Assembly: GCF_900109205.1 (NCBI RefSeq)
Contig: NZ_FNZB01000001.1
Coordinates: forward strand, 744,001-808,000
From: Sphingomonas sp. OV641
GTDB lineage: Bacteria; Pseudomonadota; Alphaproteobacteria; Sphingomonadales; Sphingomonadaceae
Length of the DNA stretch: 64,000 nucleotides
Direction of reading: 5' to 3'
Shown here: piece after piece, positions 47,727-56,946 of the stretch
How the letters are laid out: the number at the start of each line of letters is the position of its first letter
How positions within the stretch are numbered: position 1 is the stretch's first letter
Position numbers and translations under genes: made by a program
Notes under the pieces: model-generated
Seen by the model: only the letters and a program-made list of their open reading frames with translations
Database searches by the model: none
What the model was told of the DNA's origin: nothing

Positions 47727-48767
47727 TCAGCCGTCGCGGCGCAGCAGCGCGAGCGCCTGTTCGGCCAGCGCCGGGCAGCCGTTGATCGCCTCACCGGCAT
47801 TGGGCGTGGTGCCGGCAAGCGCGCGAGCGTAAACACCCTGGCTGATCGAGGCCAGGCGGAAGACGGCGAAGCCGAGATAGAAGCTCCAGTCCTCGATCCC
47901 GCTGCGCCCCGTGCGCCGACAATAAGCGGCGACATATTCCTCCTCCGAAGGAATGCCGCTGGTGGCAAAGTCCACGCCAGCCAGTGTGCCCCAGGATGGC
48001 GAAGTCGAATGCCACATGAACCCGTTGTAGCCGAGATCTGCAAGCGGATGGCCGATCGTGGAGAGCTCCCAGTCAAGCACGGCGATGAGGCGCGGCTCCG
48101 TCGGGTGGAACATCACGTTCTCCAGCCGATAGTCACCATGAGCGATCGCCACGGCTTCATCGGCCGGGATCCGCCCAGGCAGTTCCGCGATCAATGCCTC
48201 CATCGCCGGAACGGGTTCGGTCTCTGCACCGCGATATTGCTTGGTCCAGCGCGCGATCTGCCGTTCGAAATAGCCAGTGGGCCGGCCGTAATCCTCCAGC
48301 CCGACGGCGCGGTGATCCACCGAGTGGAGGGCGGCCAAGGTTGCGTTCAACTGATCGTACACTGCGCTACGTTCGGCGGGGGTCAGATCAGGCAAAGTCG
48401 CGTCGCGGAAGATGCGCCCTTCAAGATAATCCATGACGTAAAAGGCGGTGCCGATCACGTCGGGATCGTCGCACAAGGCGCACATGACGGGTACCGGGAC
48501 ACCAGTATCACGGAGCGCGGCCATGACGCGATATTCGCGATCGACCTGATGCGCACTGGCCAGGAGCTGACCGGGCGGTTTTTTGCGTAGGACGTAATCG
48601 CCCGCCTCGGTGGAAAGCATGAACGTCGGGTTGGATGCGCCGCCGACGAACTGCCGAACCTGCATATTTCCGCCGAAACCTTCCACATGGCGGTTCAGCC
48701 AAGCCGCAAGGCGCGCTTCATCAAACTGGTGGCGCGATGCAACTTGGGTCAGCCGTGCGCCGCTCAT
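47727..48767 (-). CDS. Phosphotransferase family protein (APH/ACAD10-like kinase)
   Basis: This 346-aa protein kinase-like enzyme of the APH superfamily resembles the ACAD10 N-terminal kinase group. Motifs visible are FVGGASNPTFMLST, DYVLRKKPPGQLL with the ATP-binding Lys, the catalytic HGDYRLENVMFHP and the metal-binding LDWELSTIGHPLADLGY. In proteobacteria such genes often sit with acyl-CoA dehydrogenases; here the neighbour is an epoxide hydrolase, 9 bp downstream. The phosphoryl acceptor is unknown. Confidence 0.85.
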   Translation of the reverse strand: MSGARLTQVASRHQFDEARLAAWLNRHVEGFGGNMQVRQFVGGASNPTFMLSTEAGDYVLRKKPPGQLLASAHQVDREYRVMAALRDTGVPVPVMCALCDDPDVIGTAFYVMDYLEGRIFRDATLPDLTPAERSAVYDQLNATLAALHSVDHRAVGLEDYGRPTGYFERQIARWTKQYRGAETEPVPAMEALIAELPGRIPADEAVAIAHGDYRLENVMFHPTEPRLIAVLDWELSTIGHPLADLGYNGFMWHSTSPSWGTLAGVDFATSGIPSEEEYVAAYCRRTGRSGIEDWSFYLGFAVFRLASISQGVYARALAGTTPNAGEAINGCPALAEQALALLRRDG

Positions 48768-48892
48768 GCGCGCATACCCATGATATCTGCCGACGATTTT
48801 TCCGCCATCGTCCTCTCCCTTGCGTGTGACTGGCCGTCACTTGCCGCTCACCTTGCGGAATCGCGGGCGGATTGGAAGAGACTTCGGCACGA

Positions 48893-49795
48893 TTACCGAA
48901 CAGTTGAGAAAATTTCGGCAAGCAATCGGAAATCCCGCTCGCGGGGGCTGGCGCGGCGCCAGGCGAGCGCAATCGTGCGCCTGGGATTGTCACCGCCCAG
49001 CGGCCTTGCGGCAATGCCGGTGTGGTCCAGGATGCCCGCGTTCAGCGCAATCTCGGGAAGCATGGTCACGCCAAGGCCATTGTCCACCATCTGAACGATG
49101 GTGTGGAGAGAGGTGCCCATCATGGTCGCCTCCGCCCGCAGCTCCGGCCGATTGCAGGCCGCCAGCGCATGATCCTTCAGGCAATGGCCGTCTTCCAGCA
49201 AGAGCAGCCGGGTTTCGTCAATGTCTTTCGGGGAGACCGGCTTCACCTCTTCTGGCAGCTCCCCAGTCGGAAAGGCGAGGAACAGGCGATCGTCGAACAG
49301 CGCCTGTGTGGTCACCTCTCCGCAGGAATAAGGCAGGGCAAGGAGAACACAGTCCGCACGGCCGTTCTGCAGCGATTCACACGCAGCACCGCTCGGCTCC
49401 TCGCGCAAGTACAGCTTCAGATCGGGATATTCGGCGCGCAGCCGGGGAAGGGCACGTGGGAGAAGAAATGGCGCAATCGTGGGGATGACGCTCATGCGCA
49501 TTTCGCCCGACAGCGGCCGTCCCGCCGCGCGCGCCAGATCGCCGAGCTCCTCCGCCTCGCGAAGAACGCGGCGTGCCTTGGTGACGATCTGCTCGCCCAG
49601 CGGGGTGAAGCGAACGACGCGGCGGGTGCGTTCCACCAGCGTGACGCCGATCAACGTCTCCAACTCGCGAATGCCGGCCGACAGCGTGGACTGAGTCACG
49701 AAACAGCTATCGGCCGCGCGCCCGAAATGCCCATGATCGCGGAGCGCAATCAGATATTGCAGCTGCTTGAGCGTGGGCAGGTACGTGTTCGCCAT
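48893..49795 (-). CDS. oxyR: OxyR, hydrogen-peroxide-responsive LysR regulator
   Basis: This LysR-family activator has an N-terminal helix-turn-helix (QLQYLIALRDHGHFGRAAD, VTQSTLSAGIRELE) and a C-terminal sensor domain. The peroxidatic pair is present in LEDGHCLKDHALAAC (Cys205 and Cys214, nine residues apart as in E. coli Cys199/Cys208), which identifies it as OxyR rather than a generic LysR protein. The usual target genes (katG, ahpC) are not adjacent. The gene is separated by 76 bp from the TauE/SafE gene upstream and by 125 bp from the phosphotransferase gene downstream. Confidence 0.9.
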   Translation of the reverse strand: MANTYLPTLKQLQYLIALRDHGHFGRAADSCFVTQSTLSAGIRELETLIGVTLVERTRRVVRFTPLGEQIVTKARRVLREAEELGDLARAAGRPLSGEMRMSVIPTIAPFLLPRALPRLRAEYPDLKLYLREEPSGAACESLQNGRADCVLLALPYSCGEVTTQALFDDRLFLAFPTGELPEEVKPVSPKDIDETRLLLLEDGHCLKDHALAACNRPELRAEATMMGTSLHTIVQMVDNGLGVTMLPEIALNAGILDHTGIAARPLGGDNPRRTIALAWRRASPRERDFRLLAEIFSTVR

Positions 49796-49797
49796 TA

Positions 49798-49812
49798 ATC
49801 GTTCCGTTCGAT
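49798..49812. promoter_or_regulatory. Candidate LysR-type operator at oxyR start
   Basis: ATC-N9-GAT (ATCGTTCCGTTCGAT), an inverted repeat fitting the LysR T-N11-A pattern, lies directly upstream of the oxyR ATG. It could be an autoregulatory site. A partial match to the longer OxyR box was not evident. Confidence 0.3.
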
Positions 49813-49870
49813 CACCGGGCGTCGATTAGCGGTAAACGTTCGATGATGCGAGCAGTTGCGATGGACGGTT

Positions 49871-50635
49871 CTACAGAACGGCGCGAATGAATCCGTAAGT
49901 GCTGGTGATCATCAGCACGATGCCGACCAGGATCAGCATCGTCTTCGTCGGAATGCGCTTCGCCATCACGGCGCCAAGGGGCGCGGCCAGCACGCCGCCG
50001 ATCAAGAGGCCAACCGTGGCGGTGGCGAAATCCTTCAATCCCAGATGAGCGATGAACGTGGCGGATACGCTGAGCGTCAGGAAGAACTCGACGGAATTCA
50101 CCGTGCCGACGACGCGGCGTGGCTCCACGCCCTGAACAAGGAGGTTGGAGGTGACGATCGGACCCCAGCCACCGCCGCCCGCAGCGTCAAGAAAACCGCC
50201 GACGAGGCCAAGGGGCTCCACAACCTTCGGTTTCTGCGACGTAGGCGGGAAGAGAAGCCCGCGAACGAGCAGATAGATGCCTACCGCGATTAGATATCCC
50301 AGCACGAACGGCTTCACCGTTTCGCCATCGACATTGGTGAGGAGATAGGCGCCACTGACCCCGCCGATCATGCCGGGGATCAGAAGGCGGAAGAAGAGCC
50401 GCCGATCGACATTGCCGTGCAGGACATGGCTGATGCCCGAGACGGCGGTGGTGAAGGTTTCGACAATATGGACGTTGGCCGAGGCACGTGCCGGCGCAAG
50501 ACCCATCACCGCCACCAACAGCGTGTTGCAGATGACGCCGAACGCCATGCCCAGCGCGCCGTCGACAATCTGGGCGCCAAATCCGACGAGGATGAACGGC
50601 AGCAACGTTTCAATGGAGAGCAGCGAAAAATCCAC
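49871..50635 (-). CDS. TauE/SafE family sulfite exporter
   Basis: This inner-membrane transporter of 254 aa has about eight hydrophobic segments and the two glycine-rich family repeats (GFGAQIVDGALGMAFGVICN and GLVGGFLDAAGGGGWGPIVT). Members export sulfite or organosulfonates and their degradation products. GTG 50635 is the start. It is divergent from cysE; a link to sulphur metabolism through this neighbour is suggestive but not proven. Confidence 0.85.
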   Translation of the reverse strand: MDFSLLSIETLLPFILVGFGAQIVDGALGMAFGVICNTLLVAVMGLAPARASANVHIVETFTTAVSGISHVLHGNVDRRLFFRLLIPGMIGGVSGAYLLTNVDGETVKPFVLGYLIAVGIYLLVRGLLFPPTSQKPKVVEPLGLVGGFLDAAGGGGWGPIVTSNLLVQGVEPRRVVGTVNSVEFFLTLSVSATFIAHLGLKDFATATVGLLIGGVLAAPLGAVMAKRIPTKTMLILVGIVLMITSTYGFIRAVL

Positions 50636-50794
50636 GGACGGGCCCCTGATCCCTGGTGATGGGGCGATGCATGGCCCAGGAATCTAAAACCTACAAGTTT
50701 GCTATGCTTTGCACGCAGAAGCTTTGGCTTTGCCAGCGCTGGAAAAGCGCCAACGGAGGTCCTAGATCGCGCGTTCACGAGAAGGGGACGCGTG

Positions 50795-51484
50795 ATGGCG
50801 CGATTGGCCAGTTACCTTGATTCGATTCGGGCCCGCGATCCGGCCCCGCATTCGCGGCTCGAAATCCTGACCTATCCCGGCGTTTGGGCGCTTGGGTGCC
50901 ATCGCATTGCCCATCGGCTGTACCGTGCCCGGCTGTTCTTGCTTGCGCGGATGGTGAACCACTTTGCCCGGTTCATGACGGCCATCGATATTCATCCCGG
51001 CGCAAAGATCGGCCGTAACTTCTTCATCGATCATGGTTTTGTGGTGATCGGCGAGACGGCAGAGATTGGCGATGACGTGACGATCTACCAGTGCGTAACG
51101 CTGGGTGGGACCAGCCCGGACAATGGCGTCGCCGGAAAGCGCCACCCGACCATCAGCGACGGCGCGATCATCGGATCCGGGGCGCAGGTGCTGGGGCCGA
51201 TCAACGTTGGCCGACGCGCGCGCGTCGGCGCCAACGCCGTGGTGACGCGTGATGTGCCCGAAGGCGCGGTCATGGTGGGTATCCCGGCACGACCCACAAT
51301 GGTGGAGGGTGGGCGCGCTCCGGACCGCTCGTTCATGGCCTATGGCACGCCGTGCAGCGAGATGTTCGATCCGGCCACGCAAAAGGTGGAGATCCTTCGT
51401 TGCGAACTCGAGGCGATGAAGAAGCGCCTGGATGCAATGTTGGCGGAGCAGGACGGAGAACAGCGGGCGCGTGACCGCGCCTGA
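50795..51484 (+). CDS. cysE: Serine O-acetyltransferase CysE
   Basis: CysE acetylates serine from acetyl-CoA, the first step of cysteine synthesis. The left-handed beta-helix of hexapeptide repeats is clear: IDIHPGAKIGRNFFIDHGFV, IGETAEIGDDVTIYQCVTLG and ISDGAIIGSGAQVLGPINVG. The N-terminal helical domain is short, typical of the compact EpsC-like type (229 aa). ATG 50795 follows AAGGGGAC; the stop overlaps the DUF2794 start by one base. Confidence 0.92.
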   Translation: MARLASYLDSIRARDPAPHSRLEILTYPGVWALGCHRIAHRLYRARLFLLARMVNHFARFMTAIDIHPGAKIGRNFFIDHGFVVIGETAEIGDDVTIYQCVTLGGTSPDNGVAGKRHPTISDGAIIGSGAQVLGPINVGRRARVGANAVVTRDVPEGAVMVGIPARPTMVEGGRAPDRSFMAYGTPCSEMFDPATQKVEILRCELEAMKKRLDAMLAEQDGEQRARDRA

Positions 51485-51825
51485 TGGGGGTAGTTACACC
51501 TTTTCCTTCGGCCGGGCGGCCCAGCCAAATTGGCTTCGAGCGTATCGAACTGAACCGCATTCTGGACCTATATGGCCGGATGGTAGCGGCCGGGCATTGG
51601 CGCGACTATGCGATCGAGCTTGGCCGAGAGGCGGCGATCTTCGCTGCGTTCAGGCGGGCCGCCGAACGTCCCGAGTTTCGCATCGAGAAGCGCCCGGCGC
51701 TGCGAAACCGGCAGGGCATGTGGGCCCTGGTCGGTGAAGCGGGGCAAGTCGTGAAACGTGGTCACGAGCTCGGCCCCGTCCTGGCGCCAGTGGAGCGGCG
51801 CCTTATGAAACTGGTCGAGGATTAA
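51484..51825 (+). CDS. DUF2794 family protein
   Basis: This 113-aa protein matches DUF2794, an alphaproteobacterial family of unknown function: FERIELNRILDLYGRMVAAG, WRDYAIELGREAAIFAAFRR and FRIEKRPALRNRQGMWALV. Its ATG shares the last base of the cysE stop (TGATG), so it is translationally coupled. The family often sits in such housekeeping contexts, but no role is known. Confidence 0.85.
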   Translation: MGVVTPFPSAGRPSQIGFERIELNRILDLYGRMVAAGHWRDYAIELGREAAIFAAFRRAAERPEFRIEKRPALRNRQGMWALVGEAGQVVKRGHELGPVLAPVERRLMKLVED

Positions 51826-51937
51826 TGTCTGTCGCGTGCCTGCCGCCACAGGGCTGATGCATCAGTGAGTGGTCGGCGAGGGGAGCTTTAGGCCGGCGCA
51901 GGACAGAGGCCGCCGCTTCTATCAGGCAAGCGGAGTG

Positions 51938-51961
51938 TCGGGGCTGGCGGACCAGCCCCGA
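51938..51961. terminator. Hairpin between DUF2794 and short-chain dehydrogenase
   Basis: A perfect 10-bp stem (TCGGGGCTGG with CCAGCCCCGA) has a 4-nt loop. It lies between two convergent genes; no U-run follows, so termination strength is uncertain. Confidence 0.5.
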
Positions 51962-51968
51962 ACCGTCT

Positions 51969-52868
51969 TCAGGCGCCCTGAAGCTTCTTGCCGATCATCA
52001 TGGACTGGCCGGCACCCGAATCCGGAACGATCTCGCCAGTGCGATCAGTGATTTCCGCCCAATGCTTGGCGATGCCTTCGGGCGACAGCTCCTCGCCGCT
52101 GAGCGCGACGCCCGGCGTCAAGGTGACATAGGCCGCCTGGAAAACGCCTGCGCCAGCGCCGACGATCTGGTTGGTGGGCGCATCCTCGCTGACGAGATAC
52201 AGAGCCGCCGGCACAACCTTGTCAGGCGAGAAGGCCTGGAAAAGCTGCTCCGGGAAGAGATCTTCGGTCATCCGGGTGCCCGCCACTGGCGCCAGCGTGT
52301 TGACCTTGATGTTGTTCTTCGCGCCCTCAAGATACAGCGACTTGGTGAAGCCGGCGAGACCCAGCTTCGCGGCGCCATAGTTCGTCTGACCGAAATTGCC
52401 GTACAGGCCGGTTGACGAGGCCGTCATGAGGATGCGGCCATAATTCTGCTCGCGCATCGTGTCCCAAACCGCCTTGGTGGCATTGGCGGAACCGAGCAGG
52501 TGAACCTGAACGACGAAGGCGAAGTCGGCCGGATCCATCTTGGTGAACGACTTGTCGCGAAGGACGCCGGCATTGTTGATAAGAACGTGAACGCCGCCCC
52601 AGGCTTCCTTGGCCTTTGCGACCATCTCCACCATCTGCTCATATTCGGTGACGCTGGCGCCGTTCGCCATCGCTTCACCGCCGGCAGCCTTGATCTCTTC
52701 AACCACCTTGTGCGCGGCGTCGGACGCGCCGGTGCCGGTGCGATCACCGCCGAGGTCATTCACGACCACCTTGGCGCCGCGACGGGCGAGCTCAAGCGCA
52801 TATTCGCGACCAAGGCCGCCGCCAGCGCCAGTGACAATGGCTACCTTGTCGTCGAAACGGATGGACAT
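51969..52868 (-). CDS. Short-chain dehydrogenase (MFE-2-like 3-hydroxyacyl-CoA dehydrogenase type)
   Basis: This 299-aa NAD(P)-dependent SDR has the cofactor motif VAIVTGAGGGLGREYALEL, the NDLGGDRTG loop typical of peroxisomal multifunctional-enzyme-type SDRs, VLINNAGVLRD and the catalytic Tyr-Lys in TNYGAAKLGLAGFTKSL. A C-terminal extension beyond residue 240 also fits that group. The reaction is probably oxidation of a 3-hydroxyacyl-CoA or steroid side-chain derivative. ATG 52868 is chosen because SDR homology starts there. Confidence 0.82.
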   Translation of the reverse strand: MSIRFDDKVAIVTGAGGGLGREYALELARRGAKVVVNDLGGDRTGTGASDAAHKVVEEIKAAGGEAMANGASVTEYEQMVEMVAKAKEAWGGVHVLINNAGVLRDKSFTKMDPADFAFVVQVHLLGSANATKAVWDTMREQNYGRILMTASSTGLYGNFGQTNYGAAKLGLAGFTKSLYLEGAKNNIKVNTLAPVAGTRMTEDLFPEQLFQAFSPDKVVPAALYLVSEDAPTNQIVGAGAGVFQAAYVTLTPGVALSGEELSPEGIAKHWAEITDRTGEIVPDSGAGQSMMIGKKLQGA

Positions 52869-52872
52869 GGAA

Positions 52873-52904
52873 AAGGCGCTCCCTCTCGTGAATTGGAGCG
52901 CCTT
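52873..52904 (-). terminator. Hairpin with U-tract abutting the SDR start codon
   Basis: A perfect 10-bp stem (AAGGCGCTCC with GGAGCGCCTT, 12-nt loop) is followed on the minus strand by TTTTCC and then the SDR ATG. It could terminate the upstream secreted-protein gene, or hide the SDR ribosome site (GAGAGGGAG overlaps loop and 3' arm). Confidence 0.5.
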
Positions 52905-52966
52905 CCCATACTGGACATTCAAACGGGCGCAACTGCCCGCATCGTCACGATGATGCGATCACATGA

Positions 52967-53386
52967 TCACTTGCCGCCGCGCTGAATGCAATTGTCGTAC
53001 TGACCCTTCTTGCACACCGGATATTTGTCCATAGGCGGCGGCGGGGGATAGGCCGTGTTCGGATCAGCGGCGGCCTGGAAGCGGACGGTAGCGCCCGGTG
53101 CTGGCGTGCCCTGGATCGGCGGCGCGCTCGGCTGATAGCCGCCGGCCGGATCCGTAGCGGAAGGATCGCCCGTCGCAGCCATGCCGCCCGTCGAGCCTGT
53201 CGTGGGCGCACTCATCGTACCGCCGGTGCTGGGGGACTGGGCAGCCGGATCAGCGGGGGGCGTCATGGTGCCGGTTCCCTGCATCGACGTGTCCGGCGCG
53301 GTCTGATCAGCCGTACCGGCCGGTTGCTCCTGCGCGATGGCCGGCACAGCAATGAAAGCCGCGGCCGCAAGAAAGATCGATTTCAT
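52967..53386 (-). CDS. Secreted Pro/Thr/Gly-rich low-complexity protein
   Basis: This 139-aa exported protein has a clean signal peptide (KSIFLAAAAFIAVPAIAQ) and then an unstructured Pro/Thr/Gly/Ala-rich region (residues about 20-100). A short C-terminal segment with two cysteines follows (KYPVCKKGQYDNCIQRGGK). ATG 53386 has AGGAG 9 nt upstream. The Cys-containing tail is the only likely folded part. No family is recognised; similar small envelope proteins are frequent in sphingomonads. Confidence 0.7.
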   Translation of the reverse strand: MKSIFLAAAAFIAVPAIAQEQPAGTADQTAPDTSMQGTGTMTPPADPAAQSPSTGGTMSAPTTGSTGGMAATGDPSATDPAGGYQPSAPPIQGTPAPGATVRFQAAADPNTAYPPPPPMDKYPVCKKGQYDNCIQRGGK

Positions 53387-53491
53387 CTGCCATTCTCCTG
53401 TCAGAATACGCTCGAATGCGTGCAAGAACGCCGGGACAACGCGCTTGTTGTCCAAAGTATCCTTCGTTTCGCAGGCGATTCAACAGGTCGT

Positions 53492-53522
53492 CTGCTGGCA
53501 CTTGATCAACAAGTGCCAGCAG
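53492..53522. repeat. Strong 13-bp inverted repeat
   Basis: CTGCTGGCACTTG and CAAGTGCCAGCAG form a perfect 13-bp stem with a 5-nt loop, between the end of phoB and the secreted-protein gene. It has no U-tract on either strand. It may be a phoB terminator-like structure or a protein-binding site. Confidence 0.55.
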
Positions 53523-53562
53523 CAAGGCATTGAAAGTTCAACGTTTGCTGGAGTGAAAGTTC

Positions 53563-54258
53563 TTAGTGACCAGCGTCGAGCGCGTAACCGGCAGAACGAA
53601 CCGTACGTATTATATCCGGGCGACCGCCTTCATTGATTGCCTTGCGCAGCCGTCGAATATGAACGTCCACCGTTCGGCTTTCGATATCGCTGTCATGCCC
53701 CCAGACGCTGTCGAGCAGCCGCTCGCGGGAAAAGACGTGGCCGGGGTGCTCCAGGAAGTGCTTCAGGAGCCTGAACTCGGTGGGGCCGAGCGGGATCACC
53801 TCGCCGCCGCGGCGGACCTTGTGCCCGACGGTGTCCATTTCCAGATCGGCATAGGTCAGCGCCTCGCCGGCGAGCGCCGGGCGAACGCGGCGCAGAACGG
53901 CGGAAACGCGGGCGACCAGCTCTCTCGGGCTGAACGGCTTGGTGACATAATCGTCCGCGCCGGTTTCAAGGCCACGGATGCGATCCGCTTCCTCGCCACG
54001 CGCCGTCAGCATGATAATCGGAACGTTTGCGGTTTCCGCCGTCCGGCGCAGGCGCCGGCACACCTCGATACCCGACAGTCCCTCCACCATCCAGTCGAGC
54101 AGGACGATGTCCGGCACCTTCTCACGGGCCAGGAGCAGCGCTTCCTCCCCGTCGATCGTGTGAATGACTTCAAAGTCCTCACGCTTGAAGTGCCAGACGA
54201 GTAGCTCCGCCAGCGCGGCATCATCCTCGACCAGAAGCATTCGGGCCCGTGCCATCAT
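53563..54258 (-). CDS. phoB: Phosphate regulon response regulator PhoB
   Basis: PhoB activates phosphate-starvation genes by binding Pho boxes. The receiver domain has LLVEDDAALAELL, the phospho-Asp in DIVLLDWMVEGLSG, LTARGEE and the ADDYVTKPFSPRELVARV loop; the C-terminal winged helix shows LGPTEFRLLKHFLEHPGHVF and SRTVDVHIRRLRKAI. It overlaps the phoU stop (ATGA) at the end of the operon. Its kinase PhoR is the first gene of the same cluster. Confidence 0.95.
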   Translation of the reverse strand: MMARARMLLVEDDAALAELLVWHFKREDFEVIHTIDGEEALLLAREKVPDIVLLDWMVEGLSGIEVCRRLRRTAETANVPIIMLTARGEEADRIRGLETGADDYVTKPFSPRELVARVSAVLRRVRPALAGEALTYADLEMDTVGHKVRRGGEVIPLGPTEFRLLKHFLEHPGHVFSRERLLDSVWGHDSDIESRTVDVHIRRLRKAINEGGRPDIIRTVRSAGYALDAGH

Positions 54259-54929
54259 TCCCCCTTTTCACGATCGGCAAGCTGCGTGCCGGTCGCTGCG
54301 AAATAGACCATCTCCGCGACGTTGGTCGCGTGATCACCGATGCGTTCGAGGTTCTTGGCAACGAACAGAAGGTGCGCGACCTCGCTGATCGTCTTCGGAT
54401 TCTCGACCATGTGCGTGACAAGCGTGCGAAAGATCGCGTCGTAAAAGTCATCCAGCGCCGTGTCGCGCTCACAGATCTCGACGGCAGCCTCCGCGTTGCG
54501 GGCGGCAAATGCGTCGAGAACGTCATGCACCATTTCGGCGGCCATACGACCCATCGCCTGGATGACCGAAATCGGCTCAATGCGGTGTTCGCTCTCGATC
54601 ATCGGCACGCGCTTGGCGATGTTCTTGGCGTAATCGCCAATGCGTTCGACCACCGCAGCGATTTTCAGCGCGGCGACCACCTCGCGAAGATCATTGGCCA
54701 TGGGCGCACGCAACGCGATAATGCGAACGACCAGGCGCTCCACCTCTGATTCGATCGCGTCGATCTGCTTGTCGGCTGCGCGAATCTGGCTGGCGAGTTC
54801 GAGATCACCACGATGGAGCGAGCGCATGGCGCCTTCGATCGCCTGTTCGGCCAGCCCGCCCATCTGACTGATAAGTCCGCGCAGGCGGCCGATGTCCTCG
54901 TCGAAAGCCTTGACGGTATGTTCCGCCAT
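54255..54929 (-). CDS. phoU: Phosphate signalling protein PhoU
   Basis: PhoU is a helical metalloprotein that links PstB to PhoR and represses signalling when phosphate is plentiful. The 224-aa protein shows the two-fold repeated three-helix pattern with metal-binding motifs ESEVERLVVRIIALRAPMA and VVERIGDYAKNIAKRV, repeated as NLERIGDHATNVAEMVYF. Position between pstB and phoB and the ATGA overlap with phoB are typical. Confidence 0.95.
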   Translation of the reverse strand: MAEHTVKAFDEDIGRLRGLISQMGGLAEQAIEGAMRSLHRGDLELASQIRAADKQIDAIESEVERLVVRIIALRAPMANDLREVVAALKIAAVVERIGDYAKNIAKRVPMIESEHRIEPISVIQAMGRMAAEMVHDVLDAFAARNAEAAVEICERDTALDDFYDAIFRTLVTHMVENPKTISEVAHLLFVAKNLERIGDHATNVAEMVYFAATGTQLADREKGE

Positions 54930-54940
54930 GTCCTGTCCTC

Positions 54941-55699
54941 TCAGCCGTACCGGCCAGTGATATAGTCGGTCGTGCGCTGCTCGCGCGGGTTGGTGAAGAT
55001 GTTGTTGGTATCGCCATATTCCACCAGCTCACCCAGGTGGAAGAAGGCGGTCTTCTGACTGACGCGCGCAGCCTGCTGCATATTATGCGTGACGATCACG
55101 ATCGCGTAACGGCCGCGCAGGTCGTGGATCAATTCCTCGATGCGCGCCGTGGCGATCGGATCGAGCGCGCTGCATGGCTCATCCATCAGGATCACCTCGG
55201 GGTCGACCGCAATGGCGCGGGCGATGCACAGCCGCTGTTGCTGACCGCCGGACAAAGCGGTTCCGCTGTCCGACAGTCGATCCTTTACCTCGCTCCACAA
55301 CCCGGCGCGGGTCAGCGAGCGCTCGACGATGCCGTCCAGTTCCGACTTGCCGCTCGCCAGCCCGTGAATGCGCGGGCCATAGGCCACATTCTCATAGATC
55401 GACTTGGGGAACGGATTTGGCTTCTGGAACACCATGCCAACGCGCGCGCGCAGCTGCACCACGTCCATCTCCCGGGAATAGATGTCCTCGCCGTCGAGCC
55501 GGATGTCACCTTGTACCCGCGCGGAGGCGACGGTATCGTTCATCCGGTTGAGGGTTCGAAGAAAGGTGGACTTGCCGCAGCCCGACGGGCCGATGAAGGC
55601 AGTCACGTCTTCCTGATCGACATCGATCGAAACGTCTCGGATTGCCTGCTTGTCGCCATAGAAGACGTTGACGTTGCGGGCCGTGATCTTTTGGGTCAC
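54941..55699 (-). CDS. pstB: Phosphate ABC transporter ATP-binding protein PstB
   Basis: PstB powers phosphate uptake. Walker A is [20 protein letters not shown], the signature is [16 protein letters not shown] and Walker B is [18 protein letters not shown]-type N-terminus ([20 protein letters not shown]) and [19 protein letters not shown] are PstB-specific. GTG 55699 overlaps the pstA stop (GTGA). 252 aa, normal length. Confidence 0.96.
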   Translation of the reverse strand: MTQKITARNVNVFYGDKQAIRDVSIDVDQEDVTAFIGPSGCGKSTFLRTLNRMNDTVASARVQGDIRLDGEDIYSREMDVVQLRARVGMVFQKPNPFPKSIYENVAYGPRIHGLASGKSELDGIVERSLTRAGLWSEVKDRLSDSGTALSGGQQQRLCIARAIAVDPEVILMDEPCSALDPIATARIEELIHDLRGRYAIVIVTHNMQQAARVSQKTAFFHLGELVEYGDTNNIFTNPREQRTTDYITGRYG

Positions 55700-56946
55700 C
55701 AGCGGGTCTCGAAGCGGTTGCGGAGGTAAATGGCGAGGCCGTTCATCGCGAGCAGGAATATCAGCAACACGATGATGGCGGCGGAGGTCTTTTCCACGAA
55801 GCCGCGGGCGACCTCATCCGACCAGAGGAAGATCTGAACCGGCAGCACGGTGGCGGGATCGGCCAGGCCTTCCGGCGGGGCCGCGATGAACGCCCGCATG
55901 CCGATCATCAGCAACGGCGCCGTTTCCCCCAGCGCGCGCGCCATGCCGATGATCGTGCCGGTAAGAATGCCTGGCATGGCAAGCGGCAGCACGTGGTGAA
56001 ACACGACCTGCACCGGGCTTGCTCCGACGCCTAGCGCTGCATCCCGGATCGAGGGCGGCACCGCCTTGATCGCGTTGCGCCCCGCGATGACGATTACCGG
56101 CATGGTCATGAGGGCAAGCGTCAGCCCGCCGACGATCGGTGCCGAGCGGGGCAGGCCGAAGGTGTTCAGGAACACCGCCAGCCCGAGCAGGCCGAAGATG
56201 ATCGACGGCACCGCCGCCAGATTGTTGATCGACACCTCGATCAGGTCGGTCCAGCGGTTCCGCGGGGCATATTCCTCCAGGTAGAGCGCGGACAGAACGC
56301 CGATCGGAAAAGCGATCACCAGCGTGACAAGCATGGTGAGCAACGAACCCTTCAGCGCGCCCCAGATGCCTGCGCGCGTAGGGTCGGAGGAGTCCGCGCC
56401 ACCGAAGAAATCCTGATTGAAGCCGCCGGACAGCTTCTCACCCAGCGATCGGGCGGTTCGCTCCGCCTCCGGCGTTCCCTCGCCCTTGAAGGCCATGTCG
56501 ATTTCGCTGGCGACCGGCACGTCGATCACGGCGTTCTGCCGCAGCAGCGACGGGTTGGATTTGACGGCCTCACGGACGCGCAGCCAGGCGCCGTCGGACA
56601 GCAGCTCGGCACCGCCGAGCGTGGGGAAGGCCAACCCGGCGGCTCCCTCCACGACATTCTCCAGCCCGGCGCCGGCCAACGCCAGATCGGCACGGTCGCC
56701 GCGCAACTGTTCAGCCGTGACCTCGAGCTCGGCGGCCCGAAAGTCGATCGGAAGCGCCACGCGGGTTTCGCGGAAACCAGCCGCGCCCTGAAGCACCATC
56801 GTGACGATCAGAAAGGCAAGGAAGGCCGCGGAGAGGACGATGGCGCCCAGGCCGAGCAAACGAAACCGCCGCTCCGACGCATAGCGCCGCGCGATGCGGC
56901 GCTGCATCGTGCTGGTGCGCCAGTCCGTAGGAGCGCGATCAATCAT
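55696..56946 (-). CDS. pstA: Phosphate ABC transporter permease PstA
   Basis: PstA forms the channel with PstC. The 416-aa protein has six core membrane helices and the EAA loop [15 protein letters not shown]...[18 protein letters not shown] typical of the family. An N-terminal extension of about 150 residues (one helix plus a periplasmic-type domain, DUF3333-like) makes it longer than E. coli PstA (about 296 aa), as is usual in alphaproteobacteria. It overlaps pstC by 8 bp and pstB by 4 bp. Confidence 0.93.
   Translation of the reverse strand: MIDRAPTDWRTSTMQRRIARRYASERRFRLLGLGAIVLSAAFLAFLIVTMVLQGAAGFRETRVALPIDFRAAELEVTAEQLRGDRADLALAGAGLENVVEGAAGLAFPTLGGAELLSDGAWLRVREAVKSNPSLLRQNAVIDVPVASEIDMAFKGEGTPEAERTARSLGEKLSGGFNQDFFGGADSSDPTRAGIWGALKGSLLTMLVTLVIAFPIGVLSALYLEEYAPRNRWTDLIEVSINNLAAVPSIIFGLLGLAVFLNTFGLPRSAPIVGGLTLALMTMPVIVIAGRNAIKAVPPSIRDAALGVGASPVQVVFHHVLPLAMPGILTGTIIGMARALGETAPLLMIGMRAFIAAPPEGLADPATVLPVQIFLWSDEVARGFVEKTSAAIIVLLIFLLAMNGLAIYLRNRFETRW

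Noticed and set aside
55546..55565. A GGTTCGA motif resembling a tRNA T-loop
   Set aside because: It lies inside pstB and has no surrounding cloverleaf or acceptor stem.
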